Made by a program: the position numbers and the translations under genes. From the NCBI GenBank assembly GCA_903891165.1, contig CAITDR010000674.1, positions 1 to 47,952 of the forward strand: a DNA stretch of 47,952 nucleotides, in the 5' to 3' direction. The DNA comes from an uncultured Pseudomonadota bacterium (GTDB lineage Bacteria; Myxococcota_A; UBA796; SXON01). This document shows, piece by piece, positions 1 to 7,651 of the stretch. Position 1 is the first letter of the stretch, and every line of letters starts with the position of its first letter. The notes beneath the pieces are model-generated. The model did not search any database. It had not been told where the DNA came from and was given only the letters and a program-made list of their open reading frames with translations.

Positions 1-2
1 CC

Positions 3-656
3 ACCTGCGCGGTGGTGGTGGCTGCCCGCGATGGAAAGGGGCGTCGGCTCTACGACATTCCGGAACGTGCCCTCCCGGCTGCAGCAAGGACGGCACCTCC
101 TCCGCAGGATACTCCTGGCTTTCTTGTCCTGGAGCGCGTGCGCAGCGCCGGCCTGCTCTCCCGTGCGGGTGGGCCGCAGTGGTCGATGCTGGGCCCCTGG
201 CGCCAGGATGGCACGGTAGAGCGCCTTCTGAAGGAAGGAGCGTTGGAAGAGCATAAAATCGGGCGACGCCCCTACCTGTGCCTGCCCGATTCCGCCGCTT
301 CTTCCCTCCCTCCTCTTCCCGAAGGTCCCCTTCGGATTCTGGCACCTTTGGATCCCTTTCTCTGGGATCGTCGTCTGATCGCGGAGTTGTTTGACTTCGA
401 CTATGTATGGGAGATCTACAAGCCGGAGGCGGAACGTCGCTGGGGCTACTATGTCTGTCCGCTCCTACGTGGCGAAGGTCTGGTGGGCCGGATCGAGGCG
501 CGTCGCGACGGAACCACCCTGAGGCTGACCGGACTCTGGTGGGAGCCAAGCGCTCGGCCCGAGGACCGCGCCCAGCTTGGAGAGGCGCTGGATCGTTTGG
601 CCGCCTCCAACCTTTGCAGCAGCGTGGATAGTTCTGTAGTTGAAACTACGGTCTGA
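3..656 (+). CDS. YcaQ-family winged-helix protein, C-terminal part (cut by window edge)
   Basis: The frame is open to the first base of the window, so the N-terminus is missing; about 217 residues remain of a family that usually has 350-400. The visible part resembles the C-terminal half of YcaQ/AlkX-type proteins (HTH_42 family), which unhook DNA interstrand crosslinks as glycosylases. Supporting segments are a winged-helix-like stretch around the motif VERLLKEGALEEHKIGRR and the block FDFDYVWEIYKPEAERRWGY followed by a VGRIEARRD segment, which are the most conserved parts of the family. No catalytic residues can be judged because the N-terminal half is absent. The 3' end overlaps the convergent YchJ-like gene by 11 bp. 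Family assignment is by remembered motifs; the substrate is inferred. Confidence 0.75.
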   Translation, partial: TCAVVVAARDGKGRRLYDIPERALPAAARTAPPPQDTPGFLVLERVRSAGLLSRAGGPQWSMLGPWRQDGTVERLLKEGALEEHKIGRRPYLCLPDSAASSLPPLPEGPLRILAPLDPFLWDRRLIAELFDFDYVWEIYKPEAERRWGYYVCPLLRGEGLVGRIEARRDGTTLRLTGLWWEPSARPEDRAQLGEALDRLAASNLCSSVDSSVVETTV

Positions 657-1062
657 AGCTGGTGCCGGAGTGATACAACCAGCGGTCTTCCAGCTTCAGG
701 AAGCGGCTTTTTTCACCAAAGCCCTGTCGCCTCCCCCCTTTTTCAAGGGTGACGACAAATGATACATAGGACTCTGTATCACCGGGAAGGTGTTCTCGAA
801 TCTCCAGGTGCCGGAAGAAGGTGCCGTCGGTAAAGCTGCGGATGTCGCGGTCCCAGGCGACGGGATCATCTTTCCAATGCGGGCCATCGGGGTGGGTGGT
901 CGCCCGAATGTAGCGCGGAAGATCCAGGGCATAGGCGGTGAAGCGTGAGCGCATCAGAGCTTCGGCGTCGGGAACGGGGCGGCCTTCGTGGTAGAGGCGG
1001 CAGCAACGTTTGTACTTGTCGCCCCTTCCGCAGGGGCAGGGATCGTTTGGAGATATCTTCAT
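646..1062 (-). CDS. YchJ-like protein with N-terminal SEC-C zinc motif
   Basis: This 138-residue protein starts with a SEC-C metal-binding motif (Cys9, Cys11, Cys20, Cys21 in CPCGRGDKYKRCC), the same zinc-binding module found at the end of SecA. The remainder matches the YchJ/UPF0225 pattern: MRSRFTAY, a YIRATTHPD segment and a C-terminal NTF2-like fold suggested by the alternating strand pattern. The role is not established in this family; a link to protein quality control or the ribosome/Sec system is only suggested by the zinc module. It is convergent with the YcaQ-like gene (11 bp overlap) and lies 44 bp downstream of mtnA on the same strand, so the two may be co-transcribed. Confidence 0.85.
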   Translation of the reverse strand: MKISPNDPCPCGRGDKYKRCCRLYHEGRPVPDAEALMRSRFTAYALDLPRYIRATTHPDGPHWKDDPVAWDRDIRSFTDGTFFRHLEIREHLPGDTESYVSFVVTLEKGGRRQGFGEKSRFLKLEDRWLYHSGTSFRP

Positions 1063-1106
1063 CGCTGCCCGCTATCCTGCTTGTAGCATCTATGTTACTC
1101 GATGTA

Positions 1107-2111
1107 TCACGGCGCGAGCACCCGTGACAGCACTCCCTCGGCCAAAGAGCGGCGATCCAGGATCCCCACATCCAGGACCAACGAGTGCAGGTAGCTACCA
1201 GGGGTGACATCAAAAGCGGGGTTCCACACCGGTACTTCGGCGGGGGCCCACCGGAGAGTGCCGTTGGCGGTCACCACCCCCCGGAGCTCTGCGGGCGCAC
1301 GCTCCTCTACCGGAATTGAGCTTCCATCCGGACAATACAGGTCCACCGTCGAGCGGGGGGCCACCACATGCACCGGCACCCCATGAAAGACCGCCGCCAC
1401 CGTCAGCCCGTAGGTACCGACCTTGTTCGCAAAGTCTCCGTTGGCGGCAATTCTATCCGCCCCCACCATCACCCGCTGCACCCGGCCATCCCGCAGCAGC
1501 AGCGCGGCCATGGAGTCGGTGATCAGGGTATGCGGAATTCCCAGGCGCTGAAGCTCCCAGGTTGTCAGCCGTGCACCCTGGAGTAGCGGTCGGGTCTCGT
1601 CCACCCACACATGCAGGCGCCGCCCACCCTCCCAGGCGCGACGGATGGCTCCGAGTGCCGTCCCCACCCCCGCCGTCGCCAGACCACCGGTGTTGCAGTG
1701 GGTCAGGATCCCATCTCCTTCCTCGATCAACGACGCACCATAGCCCGCCATGGCCTCGCAGAGCGCCACATCTTCGGTGAAGATGGCCTCCGCCTCCTCC
1801 CACAGGGAATTCCCTGCCTCCCAAGCAGACACCATCCGATCCACGGCCCACATCAGGTTCACGGCGGTCGGACGTGCTGCCCGTAGCGCCGCGGCCACCC
1901 GTAAAAAGTCAGGGCCACCCTGCCGTAGTCCCAAACAGAGCGCCGCCGCCACACCGATGGCGGGCGCGCCCCGCACCCGAAGCGCGCGGATCGCCTCGAT
2001 CAGAACCGCTGGATCTGTAGCCTCCAACCAAGACTCTTCCTGCGGCAGCAAAGTCTGGTCCAGCAGCCAAAGCTGCCGCCCGTCGCAGCGGATGGAGAGA
2101 GAGTTGAGCAC
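1107..2111 (-). CDS. mtnA: S-methyl-5-thioribose-1-phosphate isomerase
   Basis: MtnA converts methylthioribose-1-phosphate to methylthioribulose-1-phosphate in the methionine salvage pathway, in the cytoplasm. The 334-residue length is normal. Family hallmarks are visible: RVRGAPAIG near residue 46, the catalytic cysteine in ILTHCNTGGLAT (Cys139) and the catalytic aspartate in GADRIAANGD (Asp219), followed by NKVGTYGL and the IPVEERAP segment near the end. The start codon is GTG. No other methionine-salvage gene is adjacent; the class II aldolase at 17448-18191 is distantly related to MtnB but reads more like a fuculose-phosphate-type aldolase. The 250-bp upstream region is shared with the divergent ssb gene. 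Confidence 0.95.
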   Translation of the reverse strand: MLNSLSIRCDGRQLWLLDQTLLPQEESWLEATDPAVLIEAIRALRVRGAPAIGVAAALCLGLRQGGPDFLRVAAALRAARPTAVNLMWAVDRMVSAWEAGNSLWEEAEAIFTEDVALCEAMAGYGASLIEEGDGILTHCNTGGLATAGVGTALGAIRRAWEGGRRLHVWVDETRPLLQGARLTTWELQRLGIPHTLITDSMAALLLRDGRVQRVMVGADRIAANGDFANKVGTYGLTVAAVFHGVPVHVVAPRSTVDLYCPDGSSIPVEERAPAELRGVVTANGTLRWAPAEVPVWNPAFDVTPGSYLHSLVLDVGILDRRSLAEGVLSRVLAP

Positions 2112-2238
2112 TCAGCCTCCGTAGAAGGGCAAGAAGAACAAGGGAGACTCCCGCATAAGGTCCTCTAACCGGCCGAGCCCGAGGCCGGATCATTGTCAAC
2201 GGATGTCACAGCGTCCCCCGGCCCTTGACGCCCTCCGG

Positions 2239-2267
2239 CTGACGAAGGGCTGACGAAGCTGACGAAG
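2239..2267 (+). repeat. three direct repeats of CTGACGAAG upstream of ssb
   Basis: The 9-mer CTGACGAAG occurs at 2239-2247, 2250-2258 and 2259-2267, with start-to-start spacings of 11 and 9 bp. It sits about 67-95 bp upstream of the start point predicted from the sigma-54-type promoter at 2308-2323. That position would suit activator-binding sites. The repeat is seen directly; the regulatory reading is an inference. Confidence 0.6.
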
Positions 2268-2307
2268 TCCGTCATCGACGCCCCCCATAAAAGCGAGCTT
2301 CCTCCGT

Positions 2308-2323
2308 TGGCACGGGCCTTGCA
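2308..2323 (+). promoter_or_regulatory. sigma-54-type (-24/-12) promoter for ssb
   Basis: TGGCAC, five bases, then TTGCA matches the RpoN consensus exactly, with the GG and GC elements 12 bp apart as required. The predicted start of transcription is near 2334, giving a 28-base leader before the ssb ATG at 2362, with a GGAG ribosome-binding site. The element is intergenic and correctly oriented. Confidence 0.75.
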
Positions 2324-2361
2324 ATGCTCCAGAGCGCCGCACCTGCGGTAAGGAGTACAAG

Positions 2362-2766
2362 ATGAAAGGTCTCAATCGTGCATACCTGATGGGCCATGTG
2401 GGCCACGACCCCGAGCTGCGCAACACCGCCACCGGCCTTCCCTACTTGAAGCTGTCGATGGCCACCCCCAACGCCCGGAAGATCAACGAAGAATGGGTGG
2501 ACACTCCGGACTGGCACCGGATCACCGCCTTCGGGAAGGACGCGGAATTTCTGGCGCGGGTGGCCCATAAGGGCGACGTGCTGGCAGTGGAGTGCGCCAT
2601 CCGCCCCAACCGCTGGACCGACAAGGAGGGCCAGGTCCGCTATGACGTGAGCCTGATCGTGGAGCGCATCCTCTGGGTGCAGTCCAAGCGCAGCGCCGAG
2701 ACCAGCCGTCCGATGGACGAGCAGATGGTGAGCAGCCAGGAAGCCAGCTCGGAGATCCCCTTCTGA
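2362..2766 (+). CDS. ssb: single-stranded DNA-binding protein
   Basis: A 134-residue OB-fold SSB that coats single-stranded DNA during replication, repair or recombination. The N-terminus (LMGHVGHDPELRNTATG) corresponds to the usual LIGNLGRDPE start of the family, followed by the WHRITAFGKDAE segment and a YDVSLIVERI strand. The tail ends in SSEIPF, close to the acidic DDDIPF tip through which SSB recruits partners, so the protein is complete. The linker between OB fold and tail is short. The start is the ATG preceded by TAAGGAGTACAAG. The upstream sigma-54-type promoter suggests conditional expression; this may be a specialised SSB rather than the housekeeping one, which is an inference. Confidence 0.93.
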   Translation: MKGLNRAYLMGHVGHDPELRNTATGLPYLKLSMATPNARKINEEWVDTPDWHRITAFGKDAEFLARVAHKGDVLAVECAIRPNRWTDKEGQVRYDVSLIVERILWVQSKRSAETSRPMDEQMVSSQEASSEIPF

Positions 2767-2781
2767 GCTACTTTTTTGGTA

Positions 2782-2801
2782 GTGACTCTGTTCAGAGTCA
2801 C
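2782..2801. repeat. 20-bp palindromic element, copy 1
   Basis: GTGACTC-TGTTCA-GAGTCAC, with 7-bp perfect arms that extend by one C/G pair around the centre (9-bp arms, 2-base loop). It lies 15 bp after the ssb stop, between convergent ssb and the radical SAM gene. Near-identical copies occur at 17364-17383 and 17420-17439. Confidence 0.75.
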
Positions 2802-2810
2802 GTCGTAACC

Positions 2811-2839
2811 GGGGAGCACTCTTCTTGGGAGTGCTCCCC
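2811..2839. terminator. strong hairpin between convergent ssb and radical SAM gene
   Basis: An 11-bp perfect stem (GGGGAGCACTC / GAGTGCTCCCC) with a 7-base loop. There is no T-run on either side, so it is a terminator-like hairpin rather than a canonical intrinsic terminator. The 9-mer CGTCGTAAC flanks it directly at 2801-2809 and 2855-2863. Confidence 0.5.
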
Positions 2840-2867
2840 AGATCCTGGAAATTTCGTCGTAACAAAA

Positions 2868-4388
2868 CTATGTTCGACTACCCAAGTGGTTGAGCTGCCG
2901 GCGGCGGTGGCTCTCTTTGGCGGCACTCTGAGGGGTGGCTGCACCGCGTAAGGACGCGGGCAGAGGACGATCATGGAGCTGATAGTCCGCCTCAATGGCC
3001 GCCATCACCACGTCTGGAGCGTCGCCGCGCCCCAGAAGGATCTGGTGGAGCTGCTCAGTGAGACGGTCGAGTGAGAGGGCGTGGACCTGGCCGTGGGTTG
3101 CATAGAGGGCATCGGCGAAGGCCAGAACCGGCGCAAAAGGCCCCTTTTGACCCCAGAGCAGCGGCACGGACTGGTTCAGGTTACCCCGGTTGACCAGCCG
3201 ATCCCACACAAAAGCAAAGCGCTTAAGACGTTGCATGGTGGGGAAGTCGATGTCGCGGGTGCAGAGGATCTCGTAGGGAGGTGTGTCGCTGTAGACCATC
3301 CCCCAGGCGGCCTCATGGCGCGCGATGGGCGCACCGCGTAACTTTTTCAGGATTCCCACCTGGATTTCCTGGGGTCCAAGGGCGTAAAGGCGATCCAGGC
3401 CCGCGCCAAAACTCTCCAGATCTTCGCCGGGCAGGCCGATGATCAGGTCGGCATGGACATGCGCATGGGTCTGGGTACCGAGGAAGCGGAAATTGTCTTC
3501 CATCTTCCCCAGGTTTTGCCGACGGCTGATGCGCTTGCCGACGGCATCGTTCAGGCTCTGCACCCCCACCTCAAACTGGAGCGCACCCGCCGGAAAACGG
3601 GCGATGATGCTGCGCAGTCCCTCGGGAAGACGATCGGGCACCAGCTCGAAGTGGAAGAGCATTCCCGGCTGGTGGCGCTCCAGGAAAAATTCGAGGATGC
3701 GGGCGCTGTTTTCAAGCTTGAGGTTGAAGGTGCGGTCGATGAACTTGAAGTTGCGGGCGCCGCGATCCAGCAGGGTCTGGAATTGCAGCAGAAGGTCATC
3801 GATCGGAAAGTGGCGTACCTGAAGATCCAGGGCGGACAGGCAGAATTCACAGGAATAGGGACAGCCCCGCGAGGCTTCCACATAGAGGGTGCGCTGCCGC
3901 AGATCCACGTCGCTGTAGAAGGAATAGGGAGAGACAAGTTTCGTTAAGTCCGGCAGCCCCCCCGCGATCACCTTGCCATCCGGAGGATGCCCGGCCAGCA
4001 CCGCCTCCGCGAGCCGCCGCAGGGCATCCTCCCCCTCCCCTTGGATCACATAGTCGGCCAGCACAGCGATCTTCAAGCCATCCAGTTCGTGGCTGACTTC
4101 CGGCCCGCCGAGCACCACGACCACATCGGGCGCAAGCCGCTTCAGCAGCGCCACCACCTCGGTCAGCAGCTCCACATTCCAGATGTACACGGAGAGGCCA
4201 ACCATTTGCGGCTGGTGCCGTAGGAGCTTTTCGGCAATGTCCACCGCGGACTCCGCGGTGGTAAACTCCAGGAAGGTCGCCTGATTTTGGAGCGCGCCCA
4301 GGTTGGCGTACAGGCAGCGTAGTGCCAGCGAGCAGTGGTGGTATTTGGCGTTGGCGGTGGTGAGGAGGAGTTTTGTTCCTGGCGTCAT
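2868..4388 (-). CDS. B12-binding-domain radical SAM protein (DUF4080-like)
   Basis: The first 140 residues look like a cobalamin-binding Rossmann domain (VGLSVYIWN, VVLGGPEVSH, VIQGEGEDAL). The radical SAM core follows with the CxxxCxxC cluster motif RGCPYSCEFC (Cys176, Cys180, Cys183), then an FKFIDRTFN strand and EVGVQSLND. The C-terminal 130 residues match what is usually called DUF4080. Such proteins use a [4Fe-4S] cluster and S-adenosylmethionine, often to methylate unactivated carbons; the substrate here is unknown. I chose the ATG at 4388 rather than an upstream in-frame codon at 4433 because it overlaps the stop of the preceding gene as ATGA. It is the last of three coupled genes. Confidence 0.85.
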   Translation of the reverse strand: MTPGTKLLLTTANAKYHHCSLALRCLYANLGALQNQATFLEFTTAESAVDIAEKLLRHQPQMVGLSVYIWNVELLTEVVALLKRLAPDVVVVLGGPEVSHELDGLKIAVLADYVIQGEGEDALRRLAEAVLAGHPPDGKVIAGGLPDLTKLVSPYSFYSDVDLRQRTLYVEASRGCPYSCEFCLSALDLQVRHFPIDDLLLQFQTLLDRGARNFKFIDRTFNLKLENSARILEFFLERHQPGMLFHFELVPDRLPEGLRSIIARFPAGALQFEVGVQSLNDAVGKRISRRQNLGKMEDNFRFLGTQTHAHVHADLIIGLPGEDLESFGAGLDRLYALGPQEIQVGILKKLRGAPIARHEAAWGMVYSDTPPYEILCTRDIDFPTMQRLKRFAFVWDRLVNRGNLNQSVPLLWGQKGPFAPVLAFADALYATHGQVHALSLDRLTEQLHQILLGRGDAPDVVMAAIEADYQLHDRPLPASLRGAATPQSAAKESHRRRQLNHLGSRT

Positions 4389-4885
4389 GTCGGTCGCTCC
4401 TGAACCCGGGTTGGCCTCCCCCATCTCCACCACCCCACCCCCACCGTCAACGGCAGCAAAATCGGCACAATCCGCACCGTATCCTCCGAGCCGATCCAGC
4501 CCAGCTCAAAATCCCACAGCGAAAAGGGGAAAAAGAGCAGGTAGCCCACTCCAAAATGCCGCTGGAGAATGTCCACAGCGAGGTGCAGCATCCCGCCCCC
4601 CAAGAGCGCTCGGAACGAAGCCCCCCGCTGTCCCTCAGGGAACAAAAAAGCCACCATCATCGAGCCCACCAGAATGCCCGTGGGCATGTGGAAGGGGGGC
4701 CACAGGTAGACCAGAAATTCGGGAATCCACGGCAATTTCCAGCGCAGCTCAGTCAGGCCCATCGCAGGCACCCGGCCCAGAAAGTCGGGCAGACAGGTAC
4801 CGGCTACAAAAGTAGGCACCCGCGCTCCTTTACTGGCCACCTTCCACAGAATTGCCGCACAGCTATGGGTGATGAGATCAGCCAC
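4385..4885 (-). CDS. membrane protein, YdjM/DUF457-like metal-dependent hydrolase fold
   Basis: A 166-residue polytopic membrane protein. The N-terminal MADLITHSCAAILW segment, the CLPDFLGRVP motif and a later HLAVDILQRHF motif resemble the YdjM/DUF457 inner-membrane proteins predicted to be metal-dependent hydrolases; the conserved His7, an Asp near residue 33 and a His/Asp pair near residues 109-113 could be the metal ligands. Three to four transmembrane segments are apparent. It overlaps the upstream 149-residue membrane protein by 8 bp and the radical SAM gene as ATGA, so all three are probably made together. No substrate is suggested. Confidence 0.65.
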   Translation of the reverse strand: MADLITHSCAAILWKVASKGARVPTFVAGTCLPDFLGRVPAMGLTELRWKLPWIPEFLVYLWPPFHMPTGILVGSMMVAFLFPEGQRGASFRALLGGGMLHLAVDILQRHFGVGYLLFFPFSLWDFELGWIGSEDTVRIVPILLPLTVGVGWWRWGRPTRVQERPT

Positions 4886-5327
4886 GCTCCTCTACCCTCC
4901 CATTCCGCCACCGAAAGAACAACGGCGTTGCGATGCAGACCAGCCCAAAACCCAGGATTCCCAGTCGCTCCTTCCACACTCTCAACACATGCAGCTCCCG
5001 CTGTTTTTCCACCACCACCACGTCCGCCTTCCGAAAAGTACCCACGATCGAGATGGTGCTGCCCACCTTCAGATCCCGGCTGTCTCCCTCCACCGGAACG
5101 TCGCGGATCACCTTGGAAATTTCAAAACGATCCGGCCCGACGATACGGCTCACCTCCCACAAGGGAAAAATCAGCGTCGCCCCCTCCCAGCGCTCAGGAT
5201 CCTCCAGACAGTCGCGATAGCCAAAGACCACGTTCATCGAAATATAGGCATTGTACATGCCCAGACCCAGGAAGGCCAAGAAGAGCAGCAGCAACATCGG
5301 CCATCGTCGGGCATCGGACCAGAACAT
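4878..5327 (-). CDS. small membrane protein, two TM segments, function unknown
   Basis: I do not recognise this 149-residue protein. It has a transmembrane segment at about residues 10-27 (MLLLLFLAFLGLGMY) and another near 120-138 (LGILGFGLVCIATPLFF), separated by a roughly 90-residue domain that should lie on one side of the membrane and has an OB-like strand pattern (DLKVGSTISIVGTFRKADVVVV). The second segment is followed by a basic/acidic tail. It is first in the three-gene minus-strand run with the DUF457-like protein and the radical SAM protein, and divergent from the secreted protein at 5438. Confidence 0.75.
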   Translation of the reverse strand: MFWSDARRWPMLLLLFLAFLGLGMYNAYISMNVVFGYRDCLEDPERWEGATLIFPLWEVSRIVGPDRFEISKVIRDVPVEGDSRDLKVGSTISIVGTFRKADVVVVEKQRELHVLRVWKERLGILGFGLVCIATPLFFRWRNGRVEERG

Positions 5328-5437
5328 GCCGCCTCATAACCTTGTCAGGCATCGGTCAGCGGCTTGAATAAAAAGCGTCCATGGGCTGTAAGACGGCCCC
5401 CCCGCGCCCGTTGAAGGGGCGTACCTTCGGAGATTTC

Positions 5438-6664
5438 ATGCTGATGCTTCCTCTGCTTTCTTCCGCCTTCGCCTGGACCTCAGTTCAAGATCAGTTCCAG
5501 AGCACCATTCAACGTGTCGAGCAGATGGTCTGGAACAACGAAGCAGCCGCCCTGGTGGCGCGGCATGGCCTGGATCTCGTCAACGTCACCTGGGAAGACA
5601 CCGGCCGCAGTAAAGGCTCGGCGTACGGCCCCAATATCAGCGATATGACCATCGGCGTTCGCGACGCCTGGGGCACCATGCACCCGATGCCGGTCATCCG
5701 CTTCGACAACTATACGGATAAGACCGGCGATATTTCGCCCTGGAACTTCGGACTGCGCGTCGGCAACGAGAAGGGCTACTCCCTCTCCAGTATCAGCCTA
5801 GCCCAATTTCTTCAGTCTCCTCGGTCTTACCTTCACAATTCCTCCTCCTGGGCCGGCTACAACCGCTCGCTCTGGGCGGAACGTGACAGCCACGTTCTGG
5901 TGTCCGCACAGGCCTGCTTCCTCCCCATTCCCCGCGAAGGAAGCGCCACTTTTACGCCCGTGCTCTACAACTACCAGAGCTACCCCGGCAATCCTGCGGT
6001 CCTGGCCATCACCGCCACCCGCGAAGGTACCTCGGCCCAGGTCATCGAAAACGACGGTGGCTACCTGTCGGAAGTGTTGACCTTTAACCAGAACGGCATG
6101 AGTGCCCCCTTCACGGCGATGCGCCTGACCGACTTCCAGGCCCAGGGTGGGGATGCGATCAGCAGCGGCGATCCCTCCGATCCCGGCCTGAACGTGGTAC
6201 TGATGATCCAGGTACCCCTCAAACAAAAAGCGCCCCCTCCGCAGCCCGCCTACGACTACGATGACTACGGCGGCTACGGCGCGGCCGAGATGTCGGCGGC
6301 ACCCATGGCGGCCCAGAGCAAGTCCGCCCGCTCCGATGTGGAAACCGCCGTGGTCGGTCACGGTCCCGTAGAAGGTCCGTTCAACGAGATGAACTACCTT
6401 CCCATCGAGCGCGATAGCCGCTTCCCGGTGCGCGTGACCGTGCAGTTCTACAAGGCGACGTCCAACGGCGTGGTGACCGATGCGGACATCGCCGCCATCC
6501 GCGCGCAGATCGACAGGGTCTACGCCAACTCTGACTGGGTGGGTAGCCTCGTGACTCAGGGCTATACCGGCCGCCCCACCGAGTGGACTCAGCAGCCCCA
6601 GCCCCAGCCCCGCCCCAATCCCCAGTGGGCCGACTCCTACTGGAGCTGGATGAAGACGAATTGA
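5438..6664 (+). CDS. secreted protein of unknown function
   Basis: A protein of about 408 residues with a short cleavable signal (MLMLPLLSSAFA). I place the start at ATG 5438, preceded by CGGAG at good spacing, rather than at an earlier frame opening at 5381, because the signal peptide then becomes N-terminal. No known domain was recognised. The body is rich in Asn, Tyr and Trp and reads as a beta-rich extracytoplasmic protein; residues near 265-300 form a Tyr/Asp/Gly-rich low-complexity stretch (AYDYDDYGGYGAAEM) and the C-terminus has a PQPQPRPNP segment. The upstream gene is divergent; the next gene starts right after its stop, so the two may be linked to the MoxR operon. Confidence 0.8.
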   Translation: MLMLPLLSSAFAWTSVQDQFQSTIQRVEQMVWNNEAAALVARHGLDLVNVTWEDTGRSKGSAYGPNISDMTIGVRDAWGTMHPMPVIRFDNYTDKTGDISPWNFGLRVGNEKGYSLSSISLAQFLQSPRSYLHNSSSWAGYNRSLWAERDSHVLVSAQACFLPIPREGSATFTPVLYNYQSYPGNPAVLAITATREGTSAQVIENDGGYLSEVLTFNQNGMSAPFTAMRLTDFQAQGGDAISSGDPSDPGLNVVLMIQVPLKQKAPPPQPAYDYDDYGGYGAAEMSAAPMAAQSKSARSDVETAVVGHGPVEGPFNEMNYLPIERDSRFPVRVTVQFYKATSNGVVTDADIAAIRAQIDRVYANSDWVGSLVTQGYTGRPTEWTQQPQPQPRPNPQWADSYWSWMKTN

Positions 6665-6699
6665 GGGGCATTGTTGCCGCAGACGTTTTAAAAGCGCCC

Positions 6700-7611
6700 A
6701 TGCACCGTCGCCCCAGTCTGCAGCAAGTCCTGGCCCCCTGCCCTTCCTGTAAGGTCGAGGGGGCCCTGGTGGAGCTGTACGACACCAGCCAGCAGGTGGG
6801 TGCGGCTCTGGAAGGGCGTTGCCGTTTGTGCGCCTACTATGCCGAGCTTGGGGAAATGCGCGAGGAGGGCAGCCGCTTCGAGAGTGTTTTTGAGGTGATG
6901 GCTGCCCTGGACCGCTGGGCCGAGCAGGACGGGGAAGAGGATGTCCGCGCCTTTACCGCCGCCAATTTCCAGGGTCTGGCGCCTGAGCAGGTGGCCGAGC
7001 GCATCCTGGCCGGGCAGCCTGTCGAGACGGGTTTTGACGTGATCGCCTGGTTTTTTCCCAACGCGGGTATCGGAGCGGTGGCGACGGCAGCAGAAGGGGG
7101 AGGGTCGGGGGAGGAGGAGGTGATCCGGCGTCGCCGCACGTTCCAGCAGCCCCCTCAGTCTGACATCTCCGAGAAAAAGTCTGTTGCTCCCATGGTTTTC
7201 CCCGTTCGGATGACACGCACCGTGGATCCGGAGCGCTCGGCGGGCCCGCCCCCTGCCGACCCCCTGGCGGATGGCTGCGCCCTGGTGGCGGTGGTCATGG
7301 CCGACGGCGTCGTGACCCCCGGAGAGCGGAAGCTGTTAGAGCTACTCTCCCAACAACTAGAAGCGCCGCTGCCGCCCGAGAGTAGCTGGCGGGTGTGGCG
7401 CCCCCAGGAGCTGGGGATTCCCCGAGATCCTCCTGCCCTCCTGAAAGCCATGCGTCGCTTGGCCATGGCGGATGGTGATGTGGATGGCAGCGAGGTGCGC
7501 GTGATCCGCGAGTATGCCCGCGCCTGGCAGCTTCCCTTTGACGAGCGGAGTTTGCCCCGTGGCGGCACCCTCTCCGAGCTGCGCCGCACCCTCGCAACCT
7601 GGTGGGAGTAG
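6700..7611 (+). CDS. zinc-ribbon protein with C-terminal TerB-like domain
   Basis: Starting at ATG 6700 the protein has 303 residues. An N-terminal zinc ribbon is formed by Cys14-x2-Cys17 and Cys41-x2-Cys44 (CPSC and CRLC). After a helical region and a disordered basic/proline linker, the last 115 residues resemble a TerB-like domain: two acidic turns ADGVVTPGE and ADGDVDGSE within a helical bundle. TerB-like domains bind metal or sense envelope stress. The start is uncertain: TTG 6661 (overlapping the previous stop) and GTG 6583 (82 bp inside the previous gene) are in frame, and no clear ribosome-binding site favours any. It directly precedes MoxR, so it may work with that ATPase. Confidence 0.65.
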   Translation: MHRRPSLQQVLAPCPSCKVEGALVELYDTSQQVGAALEGRCRLCAYYAELGEMREEGSRFESVFEVMAALDRWAEQDGEEDVRAFTAANFQGLAPEQVAERILAGQPVETGFDVIAWFFPNAGIGAVATAAEGGGSGEEEVIRRRRTFQQPPQSDISEKKSVAPMVFPVRMTRTVDPERSAGPPPADPLADGCALVAVVMADGVVTPGERKLLELLSQQLEAPLPPESSWRVWRPQELGIPRDPPALLKAMRRLAMADGDVDGSEVRVIREYARAWQLPFDERSLPRGGTLSELRRTLATWWE

Positions 7612-7651
7612 GCTCCCAACCCTGTTAGAACCTTTGCTTGTCGGAGTACCT

